Positions 22,213 to 24,253 of a stretch of DNA of 24,253 nt are shown here, in pieces (the stretch's first letter is position 1; each line of letters begins with the position of its first letter). This DNA comes from Coriobacteriales bacterium (GTDB lineage Bacteria; Actinomycetota; Coriobacteriia; Coriobacteriales; UBA8131). The stretch lies in assembly GCA_031282085.1 (NCBI GenBank), contig JAITEK010000155.1:1-24253 (forward strand), in the 5' to 3' direction. The position numbers and the translations under genes were made by a program. The notes beneath the pieces are model-generated. The model was not told where the DNA came from. It was given only the letters and a program-made list of their open reading frames with translations, and made no database searches.

Positions 22213-22485
22213 GTGCCTGAGACGCTTGCGAAGCCTTCCGGTTCTGCGAAAATCATTCGCATCACGCGCAATCGGCAAATTACCATACCGCAGGAGTATT
22301 ACAAGAGACTTCGTTTTGAAAACGACGCCCTTTGCGTGTTCACGGATGAAGGGATTTTGATTAAGCCCTTCAAACCCGTGCGTGCCAGGCCAAGCCTGGC
22401 CGAGATCATCGATAACTGGCAGGGCGACTACGATCAGGAGCTCATAGATTGGGGTACAGACGTCGGCAAGGAGCGGGTGATGTGA
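22213..22485 (+). CDS. AbrB/MazE-like antitoxin
   Basis: A 90-residue protein with an N-terminal SpoVT-AbrB swapped-hairpin DNA-binding domain, IIRITRNRQITIPQEYYKRL followed by ALCVFTDEGILIKPF. The C-terminal tail is acidic and helical (SLAEIIDNWQGDYDQELIDWGTD), the sort of tail that binds and blocks a MazF toxin. I chose the GTG at 22213 because AAGGAG lies 8 bases upstream; a GTG at 22195 would overlap that site. The stop is followed immediately by the toxin ATG with no gap. Confidence 0.85.
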   Translation: MPETLAKPSGSAKIIRITRNRQITIPQEYYKRLRFENDALCVFTDEGILIKPFKPVRARPSLAEIIDNWQGDYDQELIDWGTDVGKERVM

Positions 22486-22815
22486 ATGGCCGGATTGGAA
22501 CAAGGTGATATCGTCTGGACTTACTTCGACCCCACCAAAGGAAGCGAGCAGTCGGGCAGGCGACCCGCTTTAATCATCAGCCTCAAGGACTTTAATGTCA
22601 TGACCGGCAAGGTCATGGTCTGCCCCATCACCACTAATGCCAAGGCCATGCCGTTTAATGTGGAGATTGACAGTGACGGTGTTGCGGGCATGGTTATCTG
22701 CGAGCAAGTACGAACCCTCGATTTGGCAGCGCGTGGGTACAAACCGGCGGGCAAGCTTGACGAGAGCTCGCTTCAACACGTCCTCGACATCGTTGCAGCC
22801 ATCCTCGGGATATGA
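22486..22815 (+). CDS. MazF/PemK-type endoribonuclease toxin
   Basis: A 109-residue member of the MazF/PemK family, which cleaves single-stranded RNA at short specific sequences. It shows the family start GDIVWTYFDPTKGSEQSGRRPALIIS, including the catalytic-site Arg, then VMVCPITTNAK with the conserved Thr, and VICEQVRTLDL. Full length. It abuts the antitoxin gene directly and lies in the second cassette between repeat copies 2 and 3. An 18-base internal segment (22679-22696) recurs at 24167-24184 at the far edge of the cassette. Confidence 0.93.
   Translation: MAGLEQGDIVWTYFDPTKGSEQSGRRPALIISLKDFNVMTGKVMVCPITTNAKAMPFNVEIDSDGVAGMVICEQVRTLDLAARGYKPAGKLDESSLQHVLDIVAAILGI
22679..22696 (+). repeat. 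18-base segment of mazF repeated at the cassette edge
   Basis: GTGTTGCGGGCATGGTTA inside the MazF-type gene is identical to 24167-24184. Confidence 0.85.
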
Positions 22816-22882
22816 ACTGCTTTATGGTAGTTTGAGGCCGTAGCTTCCGAACACATTTTTGATTCCGTAGAAGCAGGCGAAG

Positions 22883-24094
22883 TCAGCCAGCCGCTTCAAC
22901 AATCTGCGAAGCAGTGGCACAAAGGATGTCCTGCCATGAGAGCACATTGCCTACCAACAACGTCTGGGCAGCTGGAAACTCCTTCTTGAAGGCCACCAGG
23001 CCACCGGTTTCGTTGGCGCCAACATAACTCTTCACCTCAATACCTACAACGGCATCACCTGAGCATAATACGAAGTCCACTTCCCTGTTGCCGTTATTCC
23101 AATACTGGATGCGACAATTCGGCGTCTTTCTTGCTTCGTTTACCAAGTGTGCCCCCACAGCGCTTTCAACAACCCGCCCCCAGGCAATAGGGTCGCTCCG
23201 GACATCCTCAAATGTCCCTGTCTGACCAGCTGCCAACAAGGCATTGTTGTGAACCTGGTATTTGGGGCTTGAAGCGCGCGACCTGACGTGTTGCATGCTG
23301 AATTTGTCGATTCCGGCCAACAAACCTGCTTGATCTAAGAGATGCAGATAACGAGCAAGCGTGGTAGTGTTGCCAGCATCCTGCAGCTGACCGACCATCT
23401 TGTTGTAGGACAATATCTGGCCCGAGTACTGTACCCCCAATTCAAAAAGTTGGCGCAGCAACGCCGGCTTGTCGATTTTCTCCAGGAGAAAGATGTCCCG
23501 GTTGATACTGGCTTCGATTACTGAGGCTGTAACGTAGGATTTGAAACGTGCGTCATCGGACATGAGAGACACCGCAGCGGGATACGCTCCATAAAAGGCA
23601 AAATGTTCCGGGTCTACGTCAAAAGCTTCACGCATCTCGGATAGCGACCAATGCGTCAGATAGAGTTGCTCGTAACGCCCGAATAGCGATTCGCTCAAGC
23701 CCTCCTGGATGAGCATCCTGGATGAACCAGAAAGCAGAACCTTCAATGGTCGTTTGTCGCGAGTATCCTTATCCCAATTACGCTTGACAGCTTCGCTCCA
23801 ACCTTCAACTTTTTGTATCTCATCGAAAACGAGAACTGCCTCCTCCGCGCCCGTGAGAGCCATCTTTGTCCGAACGTCTTCCCAGACCCGCCCAATCCAC
23901 TCACGCCCTGCAGCTGCCATGTCGTCTGCCGATTCTACGACAACCAGCCTGCCAGGGTTAATCGACAGTTGTTCTTCGGTCTGACCAATTGCAGTGGTCT
24001 TACCCACCTGACGTGGTCCAACAAGTACCTGGATGAAGCGTCGTGGCTCCTCAAAGCGCATCGCAAGCGTATTTACAACATCACGTTGGTACAT
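22883..24094 (-). CDS. AAA-family ATPase with C-terminal DUF4143 domain
   Basis: A 403-residue protein of the widespread AAA_14-DUF4143 family, which has no settled function. The N-terminal ATPase has Walker A VGPRQVGKTT near residues 25-34 and Walker B AVLVFDEIQK (Asp91, Glu92). A winged-helix-like middle follows (ALLRQLFELGVQYSGQILSYNKMVGQL). The C-terminal DUF4143 region contains REVDFVLCSGDAVVGIEVKSY, a D...E-x-K pattern like PD-(D/E)XK nucleases. I chose the ATG at 24094 because promoter elements lie 32-60 bases upstream; the ATG at 24160 would lie upstream of the promoter. It converges on the MazF-type gene. It could be a defence, toxin-antitoxin or stress ATPase; the context favours a mobile accessory role. 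Confidence 0.9.
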   Translation of the reverse strand: MYQRDVVNTLAMRFEEPRRFIQVLVGPRQVGKTTAIGQTEEQLSINPGRLVVVESADDMAAAGREWIGRVWEDVRTKMALTGAEEAVLVFDEIQKVEGWSEAVKRNWDKDTRDKRPLKVLLSGSSRMLIQEGLSESLFGRYEQLYLTHWSLSEMREAFDVDPEHFAFYGAYPAAVSLMSDDARFKSYVTASVIEASINRDIFLLEKIDKPALLRQLFELGVQYSGQILSYNKMVGQLQDAGNTTTLARYLHLLDQAGLLAGIDKFSMQHVRSRASSPKYQVHNNALLAAGQTGTFEDVRSDPIAWGRVVESAVGAHLVNEARKTPNCRIQYWNNGNREVDFVLCSGDAVVGIEVKSYVGANETGGLVAFKKEFPAAQTLLVGNVLSWQDILCATASQIVEAAG

Positions 24095-24125
24095 GGAATA
24101 AGTCTTTCTCTTAGCGGACTGAGAT

Positions 24126-24154
24126 ATTTTACTCAATCGAATGAGTAAATTCAA
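24126..24154 (-). promoter_or_regulatory. Promoter of the ATPase gene with an embedded operator palindrome
   Basis: The minus strand shows -35 TTGAAT (24149-24154), exactly 17 bases, and -10 TAAAAT (24126-24131). A perfect 8-bp inverted repeat TTTACTCA/TGAGTAAA (24128-24135 and 24142-24149) fills the spacer, where a bound repressor would block RNA polymerase. Transcription would start about 25 bases before the ATG at 24094. Confidence 0.7.
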
Positions 24155-24166
24155 GACCACGCGTCA

Positions 24167-24184
24167 GTGTTGCGGGCATGGTTA
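24167..24184 (+). repeat. mazF-derived 18-base fragment fused to repeat copy 3
   Basis: Identical to 22679-22696 inside the MazF-type gene and joined directly to the glycosyltransferase 3'-end repeat at 24185. Confidence 0.85.
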
Positions 24185-24253
24185 AGCAGCACCCGCGCCT
24201 TCCTCCGCCAGATACGCTCCATGCTGCACTATTTCAACAAACACGGCTGGACA
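24185..24253 (+). repeat. Direct repeat copy 3 at the contig end
   Basis: Identical to copy 1 over 68 bases. The final base follows copy 2 (GGACA) rather than copy 1 (GGACG). The window ends inside it, consistent with an assembly break at a repeat. Confidence 0.95.

Noticed and set aside
22115..22886. The 12-mer AGGCGAAGTCAG at 22115 and 22875 as another cassette-border repeat
   Set aside because: A 12-base match is expected by chance many times within 24 kb and it does not extend.
21143..24253. A conventional integrative element with its own integrase
   Set aside because: No integrase, transposase or recombinase gene is visible in the island; the direct repeats alone are the evidence for insertion.

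Overview
The window looks like a whole contig from a high-GC actinobacterium, most plausibly a gut or host-associated member of the Coriobacteriia. That placement is an inference. It rests on very GC-rich third codon positions, giant secreted proteins built from Listeria-Bacteroides (InlB B-type) repeats, and GGGGACAGAGGGGGAC-type dispersed palindromes. The left end cuts priA. The right end stops exactly inside a sequence present three times in the window, so the contig probably broke at a repeat.

Bases 1-6,100 hold a compact minus-strand housekeeping cluster read right to left: rpe (ribulose-phosphate 3-epimerase), a NifS/IscS-type cysteine desulfurase, a PHP-family histidinol-phosphatase-like phosphoesterase, a diacylglycerol/lipid kinase, and the N-terminal 715 codons of priA. 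Two of the joints are 4-base ATGA overlaps. Three of these conserved proteins carry in-frame low-complexity or repeat-derived insertions: priA (a REP-like palindrome), the desulfurase (Gly-Ala) and rpe. Bases 6,085-6,880 are a PIN-domain toxin with a ribbon-helix-helix antitoxin and a clear promoter.

Bases 6,899-18,711 are a two-gene minus-strand operon of paralogous secreted surface proteins of 1,214 and 2,717 residues. Both have a signal peptide, a glycine-rich domain, InlB-type repeats and a roughly 80-residue beta module with a Y-x-[VLI]-x-[VLI]-[DN]-[GN] signature. Only the larger one ends in three membrane segments; it also has a tandem array of 16 InlB-type repeats.

Bases 18,712-20,369 hold the leader of that operon, a second dispersed palindrome, tRNA-Val(CAC) with a strong terminator, and an LCP-family (LytR-CpsA-Psr) wall-polymer transferase. 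A family-2 glycosyltransferase, probably also for surface polysaccharide, is divergent from it.

Bases 21,075-24,253 are an accessory island. Exact or near-exact copies of the last 55-68 bases of the glycosyltransferase gene occur three times. They bracket two cassettes of lower GC: (i) a 73-residue protein plus an AbiEii/DUF6036-like nucleotidyltransferase, and (ii) a MazE/MazF-type pair plus a convergent AAA/DUF4143 ATPase. The arrangement suggests repeated insertion of toxin-antitoxin or defence-like modules at the 3' end of a glycosyltransferase gene, and it is the most unusual structure in the window.
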